Assembly (NCBI GenBank): GCA_045660295.1
Contig: JAZRDN010000007.1
Location: forward strand, 7,298-71,297
DNA length: 64,000 nt
Origin: RGIG8775 sp045660295
Lineage (GTDB): Bacteria; Bacillota; Clostridia; Oscillospirales; CAG-272
Reading direction: 5' to 3'
Under the pieces are notes generated by a model. That model made no database searches and had not been told where the DNA came from. It saw only the letters and a list, made by a program, of their open reading frames with translations. Numbering within the stretch: the first letter of the stretch is position 1; every line of letters starts with the position of its first letter. Positions 33,501-40,755 of this stretch are shown here, one piece after another. Both the position numbers and the translations under genes were made by a program.

Positions 33501-35259
33501 CGACTCAAAGCAGATGCCGCCCAGCAACTTCTTTACAGTCTCCGCAGACGGCGACACAGGCGACACCGATACCGAGACAGTAGCCGATTTCGAGTCTATC
33601 CTCGATATTTGCTCTGCTACCTTCTCACAGCTCAGACTCAAATGGCATTACAGAAGCCGTTACGAGCCCTTGATAGCATTCTCAAACAAACACTTTTACG
33701 ACGGCGATCTGGTCACCTTCCCCTCATCGGTTACCGATACGAAGGGTATCGGCGTGGACTATCATTTCGTAAGCGAAGGGGTTTTTGAGCACGGTACACG
33801 AGTCAACCACCAGGAAGCCAAGTACGTGGTTGACCTTATCTTCGAAAACATCAGAGAATATCCCGAGCGCAGTCTCGGAGTGGTGGCGTTCAGCATAGCC
33901 CAGCAGGATCTCATAGACAAGCTCCTTATGCAGCGCAGAAGATTAGACCCCTCACACGAAAATTTCTTCGACCCAGACCGTGATGAGCCCTTCTTTATCA
34001 AGAATCTTGAAACCGTACAGGGCGACGAGCGCGACACTGTAATTTTCAGCATAGCCTACGCAAAGGATAGCAACGGTAAGCTCATGCACAATTTCGGACC
34101 TCTTAACAAGGTGGGCGGCGAGCGCCGTCTCAACGTCGCAATAACCCGCGCCAAGAGCAACGTTCAGCTGGTCGCGTCCATACACGGAAGCGATATAAGC
34201 ACCGAGCGTACGGGTGCCAACGGTGCAAGAGCTCTTAAGGAATATCTGGAATACGCCGAATTCGGACAGGCTCGCGCCGACACCGAGCCTCACGAGGTAG
34301 ATACCCTCGGCTACGGTGAGACACGTCATGATCTTGAGGAGGAGATATGTGAATTTCTTCGCTCCGGCGGCTTTGTTGCCGAGCGCAAGATAGGAAGCTC
34401 GGGCTTCCCCGTGGATATTGCGGTACGCTCCGAGGAGACGGGAGATTTCGTTCTGGCAGTTGAGTGCGACGGACCAAATTACAAAAGCTTCGGCAACGTC
34501 CGCGACCGCGACAGACTCCGCAAGACAGTGCTTGAGCGCATGGGCTGGAAATATCACCGCATCTGGGCTACCGATTGGTTCACCAACAACAGCGTTGAAA
34601 AAGAGGCTCTGCTTGACGCCGCGCGCTGCGCGCTGTCCCCCCTTCCCGAGTCCGAGGGCGCGCAGGACTGCATTGAGGCTCGTTGTGATTACATCGAAAA
34701 GCTCCATATCGCGCCCTTCACCTTCCCCGTTTACACGGAAGCGAATATTCCCCTCGCGCACAAGGCGCACAAGGATGATTTTCGGTCCTTCATAAAGGCT
34801 ATATTGGAAATAGAAGCGCCCCTGTCCGAGGAATGGCTGCTTAAGCGCATCTCGTACCTTTTCAACAGAGAAAAGGTCACAAACGTGGTGGTTCAGGCGT
34901 ATGAAAGGCTCATGGTGGGCTGTCAGTTCGCGGGTATTACACGGAAAGACCGATTCCTGTATCTTGACGGCAAGGACGACACCGTATTGCGTACTCCAAA
35001 CGGCCCCCCCAGAGAAATAAAGCATATCGCCCTTGAGGAATTGGCATCGGGTATGCTTGAAATAATCAGGAAAAATATCACCATATCCAAGCGAGGTCTG
35101 TATCACGCCGTTGTTTCGATCCTCGGCTTCTCGCGCATGAGCAACGCCGCCTATACCAGACTTGACGAGGCGCTCGCCCTCATTGCCGACGACATCGATG
35201 AGGAGGACGGCGTTATAACCTACACGCCATGCTTTAAGGATGACGAGGACGATATTTAA
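30547..35259 (+). CDS. DUF4011/DUF3320-type SF1 helicase with nuclease domain
   Basis: A 1570-residue protein. An N-terminal DUF4011-like region (about 1-270) leads into an SF1 helicase split by a long insertion. Walker A QGPPGTGKSQTITNII lies near 335-342, Walker B VVIFDEASQIFPQDA near 957, with GDSKQMPP, ETVQGDERD and LNVAITRAKS after it. A Vsr/DUF559-like nuclease follows (GFPVDIAV near 1286, AVECDG near 1306, then RDRDRLRKTVLERMGW). The C-terminus resembles DUF3320. Such multidomain proteins are common in defence islands. Its promoter carries the palindrome shared with the ESCRT-like genes. GGAGG precedes the ATG. Confidence 0.87.
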   Translation: MDIKTLDSWAEHLLDIGKGNNLINFKNSRASTVEILTPDISTLFGKAENGVTLEVYYPDDDKDFEVTKINAPTERSEGKDTKDEGEEAAESAPSTVVTSAKERFIAAHGNKLKKPNRILIFNQNGKPLTALRNIQKKADMLIEETGVNVAYMVFGFVNWYENENKSQIFSAPLLLVPIHIKRRSAIDPYVIKTTEDEIIVNPTFNYKLAVEYKISLPEYSDQGFNEYLAYVAKTVKKIGWSVSSECKIGTFSFLKVNMYHDLKTNSEQILKNLLVRTLLGLPQASAENVSAEAGESILKSQDEEEARLHNVVDADASQTEAIKMAKSGESFVLQGPPGTGKSQTITNIIAECLADGKTVLFVSEKLAALNVVYNKLKQAGLEDFCLELHSHKTGKTGVIKELCRTLRADRSKVSARAENDLADEEHARKLLEEYTRALHERHESIGMSLYELFEVYAAYRNIPDSNRVIPDIADKGDEYLKACVGLISQYVEFIPSIGNDYRKNPWYGYDGTDTSYQAKNTCRNDLRNAAVCVSKLFETAQDIEQRLGVTCDTISALDSWKSIFRLAAGTETLTPKLFDRKILKYTISYITELKLLSEKIVAMRNDIRENYFEDIFASGCYKNHELLVKKYDRPVLRFIKKEYRQIIRELRAYKIDGKKIAYVDATEVLKKLKSYNELMETYISKEESIKKLLGKQYIGIDTDWKLMNEHLTLFARLLVPSVDTKPIAEMSVQLFEEEKPYFQETADTIDSCISGCKESLDRLAQSFDTRIFDFNNAPIDMVLTTCEECLETFDCFENWCRFRVLLTELERGGLISFIHEVIENNLAPEHVKPQYEKIFYRRWIDRILCNSAILGNFSRIIHDKTVNLFCEKDLLEFEINKAIIKALVSSKRPSLDLVASGSAVSMLLRENEKKRKQKGIRTLLSEAGGLIQLIKPCFLMSPLSVSTFLTADASFDVVIFDEASQIFPQDAMGAIYRGKQIIVVGDSKQMPPSNFFTVSADGDTGDTDTETVADFESILDICSATFSQLRLKWHYRSRYEPLIAFSNKHFYDGDLVTFPSSVTDTKGIGVDYHFVSEGVFEHGTRVNHQEAKYVVDLIFENIREYPERSLGVVAFSIAQQDLIDKLLMQRRRLDPSHENFFDPDRDEPFFIKNLETVQGDERDTVIFSIAYAKDSNGKLMHNFGPLNKVGGERRLNVAITRAKSNVQLVASIHGSDISTERTGANGARALKEYLEYAEFGQARADTEPHEVDTLGYGETRHDLEEEICEFLRSGGFVAERKIGSSGFPVDIAVRSEETGDFVLAVECDGPNYKSFGNVRDRDRLRKTVLERMGWKYHRIWATDWFTNNSVEKEALLDAARCALSPLPESEGAQDCIEARCDYIEKLHIAPFTFPVYTEANIPLAHKAHKDDFRSFIKAILEIEAPLSEEWLLKRISYLFNREKVTNVVVQAYERLMVGCQFAGITRKDRFLYLDGKDDTVLRTPNGPPREIKHIALEELASGMLEIIRKNITISKRGLYHAVVSILGFSRMSNAAYTRLDEALALIADDIDEEDGVITYTPCFKDDEDDI

Positions 35260-35294
35260 CTTTCGTTAAATTAGACAAAATTTCGACATAAGTA

Positions 35295-35323
35295 TTGCAT
35301 TTCAGAGCTTTTTATGTTAAAAT
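35295..35323 (+). promoter_or_regulatory. Sigma-A promoter of the small membrane protein gene
   Basis: TTGCAT (35295-35300), 17-bp spacer, TAAAAT (35318-35323), about 40 bases before the start codon. No TTAAGTGCACTTAA site is present. Confidence 0.72.
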
Positions 35324-35362
35324 TAAAGAACCAACATAATTCTATTTTTCGGAGGTATTATC

Positions 35363-35584
35363 ATGACTTGGTTTAACAAACAGAACCGTCTTGTGCAGAT
35401 CATTCTGCTCCTCATTCCCGGTGTAAACTGGATCACCGAGATCCTTGTAAGATGGTCCACTTTCGCTAAGAAGGGCGGCCTCTTACGCCTCATCATCTGC
35501 CTTATCGTAACCTTTGCGGGCTTCGTATTCGGCTGGCTCGACGTTATCTGGGTGCTTCTTTTCAAGAAGTTATTCCTGCAGTAA
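35363..35584 (+). CDS. Small two-helix membrane protein
   Basis: 73 residues with two predicted transmembrane helices (about 11-28 and 40-65) joined by a short basic turn (KKGG). ATG follows CGGAGG. No known function. The gene has its own promoter and a strong terminator 14 bases after the stop. Confidence 0.8.
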   Translation: MTWFNKQNRLVQIILLLIPGVNWITEILVRWSTFAKKGGLLRLIICLIVTFAGFVFGWLDVIWVLLFKKLFLQ

Positions 35585-35597
35585 GTACAAACAACAT

Positions 35598-35627
35598 AAG
35601 GGAGCAACGGTGTTGCTCCCTTTTTGT
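35598..35627 (+). terminator. Terminator after the small membrane protein gene
   Basis: GGGAGCAA / TTGCTCCC stem with a 5-nt loop and a T5 tail. Confidence 0.88.
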
Positions 35628-35689
35628 ATTCACTGTTTTATACGCACGCATCACAGCTTTGTAAACATTTCAAGTATTTCGGTTTTAGT

Positions 35690-35880
35690 GATATGCCGAC
35701 TTGGTCAGCGTGATATTTTTGCTACGCAAAAGTGTTATTGAAGCCTTACGGCTTGTATGAAGCGGCAACTCCGTTGCCATGAACCGAAGCGCGTGGTAAC
35801 CTCGACCTGTGCCGAAGGCACGCTTCATAGGGCGAAGCTCTGCTTCACGAGTTGCTTCATGCGCGTCAGCGCGCTTCACA
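35690..35880. repeat. Array of short hairpins, no gene
   Basis: Consecutive short stems, such as GAAGCC/GGCTT, GGCAAC/GTTGCC and GCGCG..CGCGC, separated by TTCAT/ATGAA-type spacers. This is a repeat-type intergenic element, not coding sequence. Similar hairpin-rich sequence occurs in other gaps of this window. Confidence 0.65.
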
Positions 35881-35881
35881 G

Positions 35882-35929
35882 AAAAAAGCACTTGCTTACG
35901 CAAGTGCTTTTTTCTGGCTGGGATGGCCG
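35882..35929 (-). other. Displaced tRNA-Gln terminator and duplicated tRNA 3' end (att-like)
   Basis: TGGCTGGGATGGCCG (35915-35929) is identical to the tRNA-Gln 3' end at 37040-37054 in the same orientation. Directly beyond it lies a perfect stem AAAAAAGCACTTGC / GCAAGTGCTTTTTT (35882-35912), which on the minus strand would be a normal tRNA terminator. This is the footprint left when an element integrates at a tRNA 3' end. Confidence 0.72.
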
Positions 35930-36044
35930 ATTTAGATGCAAAGCCGTGTGTGGCAGATTTTGATGCATGGTTTTTCGCACGAGGGTAGACTATCCCCTTG
36001 GCGATGATGGTGGTTGCACGTGACCGCTATCTCCCGCTATGTAA

Positions 36045-36467
36045 TCATTTAATATATTGATTTGAAAAGGCAGTCATTTTTCTCAGAAATTTCGGCAGAA
36101 ACGTTTGGTCTATGCAATTCTCGAATTTCAGCTCCTGCCAAAACCCATTTGCACAATTAGAATTCAACATACCGGATACAAGAATATGTCCTTTTTTGTC
36201 ACCGGAAAACAATATGCACTGCTGATTCCCGTATGGTTCTTGAATTTTCGCTTCACCCTTCAAGGAATCATATAAGTTTTGCAGTTCATTGCAGAAAGTC
36301 GGTATATCTTTTATATCAATATCCATTGTTGTAGATGCCGAAAAGCCCACACTTGAAACCGAAACAGTTAAAATGGTATTGGACGGATAAGAAATATCCG
36401 ATTCAAACACTTGAAAATCTAATAACAAACTAAAACTTTCGCTTTCTAATAAAATAGTGTCGTTCAT
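36045..36467 (-). CDS. WapI-type immunity-like protein (tentative)
   Basis: 140 residues, predicted beta-rich. The pattern of a short acidic strand, GEAKIQEP, GHILVSGML, LKFENCIDQTFLPKFLRKM resembles small immunity proteins of the WapI/DUF6228 kind. Its start overlaps the stop of the upstream four-helix-bundle gene by 4 bases. It is located inside the segment between the duplicated tRNA-Gln ends. No toxin gene is adjacent, so any immunity role is speculative. Confidence 0.45.
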   Translation of the reverse strand: MNDTILLESESFSLLLDFQVFESDISYPSNTILTVSVSSVGFSASTTMDIDIKDIPTFCNELQNLYDSLKGEAKIQEPYGNQQCILFSGDKKGHILVSGMLNSNCANGFWQELKFENCIDQTFLPKFLRKMTAFSNQYIK

Positions 36468-36811
36468 TTTGTGTTCTCCTTCGCCGTGTTGATGGATGCT
36501 ATCAAAATTCTTTTCACCTCAACGCATCTATCCAAAATTGTTTTATCGTAATAGTATCCGCTTTCAATTAAAAGTTCAAGCCAATATTCCGTTTCGGAGC
36601 ATTCTTTCAAGGCAATATGTAACTTTGCCACAAAATCCGCTTTGCCGTGGGCATAAAATGCTTCACGAATATTCGCACCAATGCTTGTTCCAGAACGCAG
36701 AAACTGATTGATGAGCGCACTTTCGCACTTCGCTTCTCTCAACACCTTGCAAGCGCGAATAACCTCTAACGCAAACGCTTTCGACTTTATCATTAAAGGA
36801 CTTTCGGACAT
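36464..36811 (-). CDS. Four-helix-bundle protein (23S rRNA intervening-sequence type)
   Basis: 115 residues with the family signature: MIKSKAFALEVIRACK, FLRSGTSIGANIREA, KADFVAKLHIALKECSETEYWL. These proteins are often encoded in intervening sequences or mobile gene clusters. Their molecular role is not settled. It overlaps the downstream gene by 4 bases and belongs to the mini-island between the tRNA-Gln repeats. Confidence 0.88.
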   Translation of the reverse strand: MSESPLMIKSKAFALEVIRACKVLREAKCESALINQFLRSGTSIGANIREAFYAHGKADFVAKLHIALKECSETEYWLELLIESGYYYDKTILDRCVEVKRILIASINTAKENTK

Positions 36812-37039
36812 AATACTTATCCTCCGTTTTGACTTTATTCCATTATACCATAAAACCTATTACTTTTCAACCTTTATAATAAAAATTGCTTTTCGCCTTT
36901 GCGAAAAGCTACCTCACTTCTTCACTATTCACTATTACTTATTACCTTGCCAAAAATCTCCTCGGACGGATTTAGTGAAAAGTGAAAAGTGAAGAGTGAA
37001 AAAGTAAAAATCTCCCCGAACTTCGTCCGAGGAGATTTT
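36812..37039. repeat. Gap with GTGAAAA repeats and a 20-bp inverted repeat
   Basis: No gene. A perfect 20-bp inverted repeat has arms at 36949-36968 and 37024-37043. The right arm runs into the last bases of tRNA-Gln. The 55-nt loop contains tandem AGTGAAA-type units and a third, partial copy of the arm (37006-37021). Confidence 0.75.
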
Positions 37040-37114
37040 TGGCTGGGATGGCCGGATTCGAACCGACGGGTGCCAGAGTCAAAGTCTGGTGCCTTACCGC
37101 TTGGCGACATCCCA
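37040..37114 (-). tRNA. tRNA-Gln (anticodon TTG)
   Basis: 75 nt on the minus strand with CCA encoded (37040-37042). The 7-bp acceptor stem is TGGGATG / CATCCCA, the anticodon stem CCAGA / TCTGG encloses CTTTGAC, giving anticodon TTG, and the T arm contains GGTTCGAATCC. A promoter precedes it. Confidence 0.96.
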
Positions 37115-37129
37115 ATATTTAACTCTGTT

Positions 37130-37158
37130 ATTATATCAAATATTCTTCGATTTGTCAA
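37130..37158 (-). promoter_or_regulatory. Sigma-A promoter of tRNA-Gln
   Basis: Minus strand: TTGACA (37153-37158), 17-bp spacer, TATAAT (37130-37135). Confidence 0.88.
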
Positions 37159-37206
37159 GATGAAATTTGTCTTTTTTGCGAAGTGTTTTTTATGAGAATA
37201 CAACTC

Positions 37207-37235
37207 TTGACATTTTTACGAATTTATGATATATT
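37207..37235 (+). promoter_or_regulatory. Sigma-A promoter of the structured RNA
   Basis: TTGACA (37207-37212), 17-bp spacer, TATATT (37230-37235), with the RNA closing stem starting 6 bases later. Confidence 0.85.
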
Positions 37236-37240
37236 AGTTA

Positions 37241-37404
37241 TGCTACACGAACTGAATATGTAAACTAGGTATTTTTCTTTTTTTAGGATACTGTACCCTT
37301 TTTTGGGTATCCTATCTGTTGTGAATATGGCAAAAGCGCAAATTCTGCCGGATAGGAATTCACAGTATCCTTGATACTCTGTTTATACTTCGGTTCGTGT
37401 AGCA
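37241..37404 (+). ncRNA. 6S-like structured RNA (candidate)
   Basis: About 164 nt that fold into one long rod. The perfect 11-bp closing stem is GCTACACGAAC (37242-37252) with GTTCGTGTAGC (37393-37403). A second, interrupted helix follows. A 13-nt pyrimidine-rich 5' bubble (37273-37285) faces 3 nt. Then comes a perfect 9-bp stem GGATACTGT (37286-37294) / ACAGTATCC (37362-37370) and an apical part closed by TCCTATC / GATAGGA. A strong promoter lies just upstream and a terminator at 37430-37459. Size, closing stem and asymmetric bubble recall 6S RNA. No ORF fits the transcript. Confidence 0.55.
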
Positions 37405-37429
37405 ACGATCGGGGTTTGCATTTTTCGGT

Positions 37430-37460
37430 GCGTCGGCTTCGGTCGGCGCGCTTTTTATTT
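37430..37460 (+). terminator. Terminator of the structured RNA
   Basis: GC-rich stem around a TTCG loop (GCGTCGGC / GTCGGCGC, with G-T pairs) followed by TTTTTATTTT. Confidence 0.72.
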
Positions 37461-37505
37461 TGAAAACCTCTTTGAGGGTCAAGCAAAAAGACCCATTGAC
37501 CCAAA

Positions 37506-37552
37506 CATAGCCCCCAAGCGCTCGGCGCTTGGGACTATGGGGGCTTTTATCA
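37506..37552 (+). terminator. GC-rich hairpin upstream of the lipoprotein gene
   Basis: Stem CATAG-CCCCAAGCGC / GCGCTTGGG-CTATG with a TCG loop, then GGGGGCTTTTAT. Probably a terminator or insulator between the RNA gene and the lipoprotein. Confidence 0.6.
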
Positions 37553-37586
37553 GGCACGCGTCATCTCACCGAAACTGTACAAATGC

Positions 37587-37614
37587 TTGACTTTGGTTAC
37601 TGATATACTATACT
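37587..37614 (+). promoter_or_regulatory. Sigma-A promoter of the protease lipoprotein
   Basis: TTGACT (37587-37592), 16-bp spacer, TATACT (37609-37614), 33 bases before the start codon. Confidence 0.72.
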
Positions 37615-37647
37615 GAAATCAGGCAAATTCATTACTTGGAGGACACT

Positions 37648-39570
37648 ATGAAAAAGACACTGTCGTTTTTTATCTTACTTGTGCTTATAACCATTACATT
37701 GGTATCCTGCGGCGGAATCAAGGTCACTTGGCTTGACGGAGACGGAACTGTGCTCTACACAGAAAAGCTATCGGCAAACAACACCTCTATTCCTCAAAAG
37801 CCTCTGCCCGAGGATAACGACAACTGGGATTACACCGAGTGGAAGGAGATAGCGACTGACGAAAAAGCTATCACCTACGAGGCGCAAAGGATCGAGATAG
37901 AAAAGCATGTTTGGAAGGACGCCGACGGAACTGTGCTCAACACAGCGGTCATTCCCAAGGGAAATGATGTGCCCAAATTCGCGCTCCCTGCCGATACGTC
38001 CCACTGGGATTACACCGAATGGGAGAAGTCGGTAAACGGCAACCTTACCACTTACACGGCGTTGCGTACCGCGGTTGAGACCGTAATCTGGACAGACGTT
38101 GACGGAACTGTGCTTTACACAGTATACTTAAAGCCCGGTGAGACTATTCCCGAACGTTTTATTCCCAACGACACCGCAGACTGGCATTACACAGGCTGGA
38201 GACGCACCACTGCCGAGGACGGCGGTGTTAAATTCGTAGCTGAGCGTATTGCCAAGGAAAAGGTGCACTGGCTTGACATAGACGGCAAGCTCCTTTACAC
38301 CGACGGAGTTGTGCCAAACACCGAGCTTGAAATGCGTGCGCTCCCCAAAAACAGTGCGAAATGGAACTACAATGATTGGGTAGAGGTAACAGAAGCGGGC
38401 GGCGAGCGCACCTTTAAGGCAACAGGCAACATAAACCCGAACTACTTCAAGGGCAACGTGTTCCAGATAATAACCTACGACCTGTACGGAAATACGCTTT
38501 CGGCGGGCACGGGATTTATATTCAACAAAAGCGGCTGGTTTATTACCAACAGCCACGTTATGGAGAACGCGGTAAAAGCATCGGCAATATTTGAGATAGA
38601 AAACTACACAGAGGGCAACTCCTACACGACTCTCGAAATTGATCGCGGATATCACGACAGTCCCCAAAAGGATATATTTATCGGTCGCATTTCCGACTAC
38701 TCCAAGATATCCAACAAATATCAGGATATCCCTATGGTGCGCGATTACGAGGTGGGTGACGTGACCTATTCGGTAGGCTATCCCAACGTATCGGTAAAAA
38801 TGGAGATACACGCGGGTGAGGTAGCAAGCGAGCACTCACAGGACTTTAACGACCTTTACAGCAAGCTATACAGCGGAGTGACCTACATTCCTTCGACCAG
38901 CTATATCGCCCCCGGAAGCAGCGGCGGTATTCTCGTCAACGAAAATCTCGAGGTTATAGGAATGACCACGCAGGCGCTTCAGACAAAGAAGGGCGACTTT
39001 ATCATCGGAGCTTCGATAAGAGTATTCAACTATCTCAACACTACCAGAACCGTGACAACCGCCAACGAAAAGTCGTTAGTAGAGGTTCTACACCCCGAAA
39101 ACGGCGCGGCGCTGAAGATATTCCTCGCGGCAGGAAAGCATAAAAATTGCGCCGGTCTTCTTAAGGATGATACCGGATACTATTATCTGCTCACGTGGGA
39201 AAACACCTATGACAAATATGAAGAAGCATACGTGTTTACCGTACACGAAAACGGTGTGATAGCAGGTAATATATCGAGAATGTGGTATGATAGCAACGAC
39301 ATCATGACATCTACCGTCTTTGGCGTATACACGGGTTCAAGCTCGCTCAACGGATTTGGCTACCTGTACACCTATAACTGGGGCTCAGGAAGCTCCATGA
39401 CACTGACGTCAACGAGCATAAATTACTCCTCAACCGTATCGCAGACCTTGAAGGTCTACGACACCGCCGCAAACAATACAACGATAAAGGCAAGCAACGT
39501 TGAGCACGCAAAAAAGTGCTTCAACGAAACTTACGTCTGGCTCCGCGACCTGCTTAAGGAATTTGAGTAA
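37648..39570 (+). CDS. Lipoprotein with four W-DGT repeats and a trypsin-like domain
   Basis: 640 residues from the ATG at 37648, chosen because TTGGAGG precedes it. A signal peptide with lipobox TLVSC ends at Cys near residue 22, so the mature protein is lipid-anchored outside the membrane. Residues 25-260 contain four repeats of about 46 residues of the form W-x-D-x-DGT-V-L-Y-T ... W-x-Y-T-x-W. A serine protease domain follows: FITNSHVME (His), KDIFIGRIS (Asp) and APGSSGGILV (Ser). The last 150 residues are unassigned. The repeats may bind wall or substrate polymers, which is inferred only. Confidence 0.83.
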   Translation: MKKTLSFFILLVLITITLVSCGGIKVTWLDGDGTVLYTEKLSANNTSIPQKPLPEDNDNWDYTEWKEIATDEKAITYEAQRIEIEKHVWKDADGTVLNTAVIPKGNDVPKFALPADTSHWDYTEWEKSVNGNLTTYTALRTAVETVIWTDVDGTVLYTVYLKPGETIPERFIPNDTADWHYTGWRRTTAEDGGVKFVAERIAKEKVHWLDIDGKLLYTDGVVPNTELEMRALPKNSAKWNYNDWVEVTEAGGERTFKATGNINPNYFKGNVFQIITYDLYGNTLSAGTGFIFNKSGWFITNSHVMENAVKASAIFEIENYTEGNSYTTLEIDRGYHDSPQKDIFIGRISDYSKISNKYQDIPMVRDYEVGDVTYSVGYPNVSVKMEIHAGEVASEHSQDFNDLYSKLYSGVTYIPSTSYIAPGSSGGILVNENLEVIGMTTQALQTKKGDFIIGASIRVFNYLNTTRTVTTANEKSLVEVLHPENGAALKIFLAAGKHKNCAGLLKDDTGYYYLLTWENTYDKYEEAYVFTVHENGVIAGNISRMWYDSNDIMTSTVFGVYTGSSSLNGFGYLYTYNWGSGSSMTLTSTSINYSSTVSQTLKVYDTAANNTTIKASNVEHAKKCFNETYVWLRDLLKEFE

Positions 39571-39607
39571 ATTACTCCTTATTTAACGCACCATGTTCGC
39601 AGTAAAC

Positions 39608-39638
39608 AAACGCCTTCCCTCGTAAGGGAAGGCGTTTT
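39608..39638. terminator. Bidirectional terminator between convergent genes
   Basis: AAACGCCTTCCCT / AGGGAAGGCGTTT perfect stem with a 4-nt loop, flanked by A and T runs, between the lipoprotein and nadE. Confidence 0.88.
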
Positions 39639-39642
39639 CAGT

Positions 39643-40377
39643 TCAAGAAATATTCGGCTCGAAGCAAGGCATAAGCTGAAGCTTGAAAAGGTTTATTCTG
39701 TGCAGGCGGTCTATCCTTGCCTTTTTGTCAAGGTCGTCTATCTCGCCTGTGCGGATATATCTGTCAAGCTCGGCGTAGGTGAAGCCCAGATTGTCCTCGT
39801 CGGTCTTTCCGCAAAGCCCGTCTATGGGCGTTTTGTCCACGAGCGCGTCGGGAAGCCCCAGCGCTCGCCCTATCTGCTTTACCTCGTCCACGGTCAGCTT
39901 GGCAAGCGGACTGAAATCGCCTGCCGAGTCGCCGTAGCGCGTAGAGTAGCCCACGTAGTCCTCTGACAGATTGCAGGTGTTTGCGACTCTGCCGTTACAG
40001 CTCTGCGAAACGGCGTAAAGCGTTGTCATACGCACACGGGGGGCAATATTGTTCAGAGTCTGCTGTGTAAGCTCAAGCTCCTTGGGCAAATTGGCTTTCA
40101 CGCCCTCAACCGCGTCCTTTACGTTGACGGTGTAATGCTTTATTCCGAGGTGCTCGACAAGCGCGTAGGCGCAGTCGATGTCAAACTGCTCTCCGCAAGG
40201 CATCAGCACACCGATGACCCTGTCGCGCCCAAGCGCTTCGGCGCAGAGCGCCGCCACCACCGAGCTGTCCTTTCCGCCCGAAATTCCGACAACGGCGTTA
40301 CACCCCTTGCCGTTTTCCTCAAAGAAATTTTTTATCCATTCAACACAGTTGTTTTTTACTTTAAGAGCGTCAAACAT
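39643..40377 (-). CDS. nadE: NH3-dependent NAD synthetase
   Basis: Converts nicotinic acid adenine dinucleotide to NAD with ammonia and ATP. The 244-residue protein contains the PP-loop VVGISGGKDSSVVAAL, NTCNLSEDYVGYSTRYGDSAGDFSPL and KTPIDGLCGKTDEDNLGFTY. There is no glutaminase domain, so ammonia is the nitrogen donor. ATG at 40377 follows AAGGAGAAAGG and is preferred to the longer frame. Confidence 0.95.
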   Translation of the reverse strand: MFDALKVKNNCVEWIKNFFEENGKGCNAVVGISGGKDSSVVAALCAEALGRDRVIGVLMPCGEQFDIDCAYALVEHLGIKHYTVNVKDAVEGVKANLPKELELTQQTLNNIAPRVRMTTLYAVSQSCNGRVANTCNLSEDYVGYSTRYGDSAGDFSPLAKLTVDEVKQIGRALGLPDALVDKTPIDGLCGKTDEDNLGFTYAELDRYIRTGEIDDLDKKARIDRLHRINLFKLQLMPCFEPNIS

Positions 40378-40489
40378 TGCCTTTCTCCTTTTTGTCACGA
40401 GTTTTGGGTTCTTAATACTTAATAATGATATCACAATATCGGCTTTTTTGCAATATGGGGGTAAAACTAATTTCAAACTAATTTTTAAA

Positions 40490-40740
40490 TACAGTGCGGA
40501 ACAATTTTATAGGGCATGAGGCTTTTTATCCGCTTTTCTTTGAAGCCAAAGGCGCAAAGAAAAGCTCCGCAAAAGAAACGCCACTTGAGACGTTTCGCTC
40601 GTTGCGACGAGCGAGCCAAGGCGCTGCCTTGGCAATCCGCAAGCCTTTAAAAAGGCTTGACCGAAACTTTTGGAGCATTGGTGCGGTGCGTGCAGTGCGG
40701 TGCGGTTCGAACGCCCCTCTCTCCACCCGAATAAACTGGG
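40490..40740. repeat. Dispersed repeat block, no gene
   Basis: The left part resembles 3015-3100 (GGAACAATTTTATAGGGCAT and GCTTTTCTTTGAAGCC). The right part is the inverse of 2750-2840. It is related to the repeats at 60255-60465. Confidence 0.72.
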
Positions 40741-40755
40741 AAAGGAGGTGACAAA

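Noticed and set aside
37241..37404. Riboswitch for the downstream lipoprotein gene
   Set aside because: The RNA ends at its own terminator near 37460, and the lipoprotein has a separate promoter at 37587. A second GC-rich hairpin lies between them.
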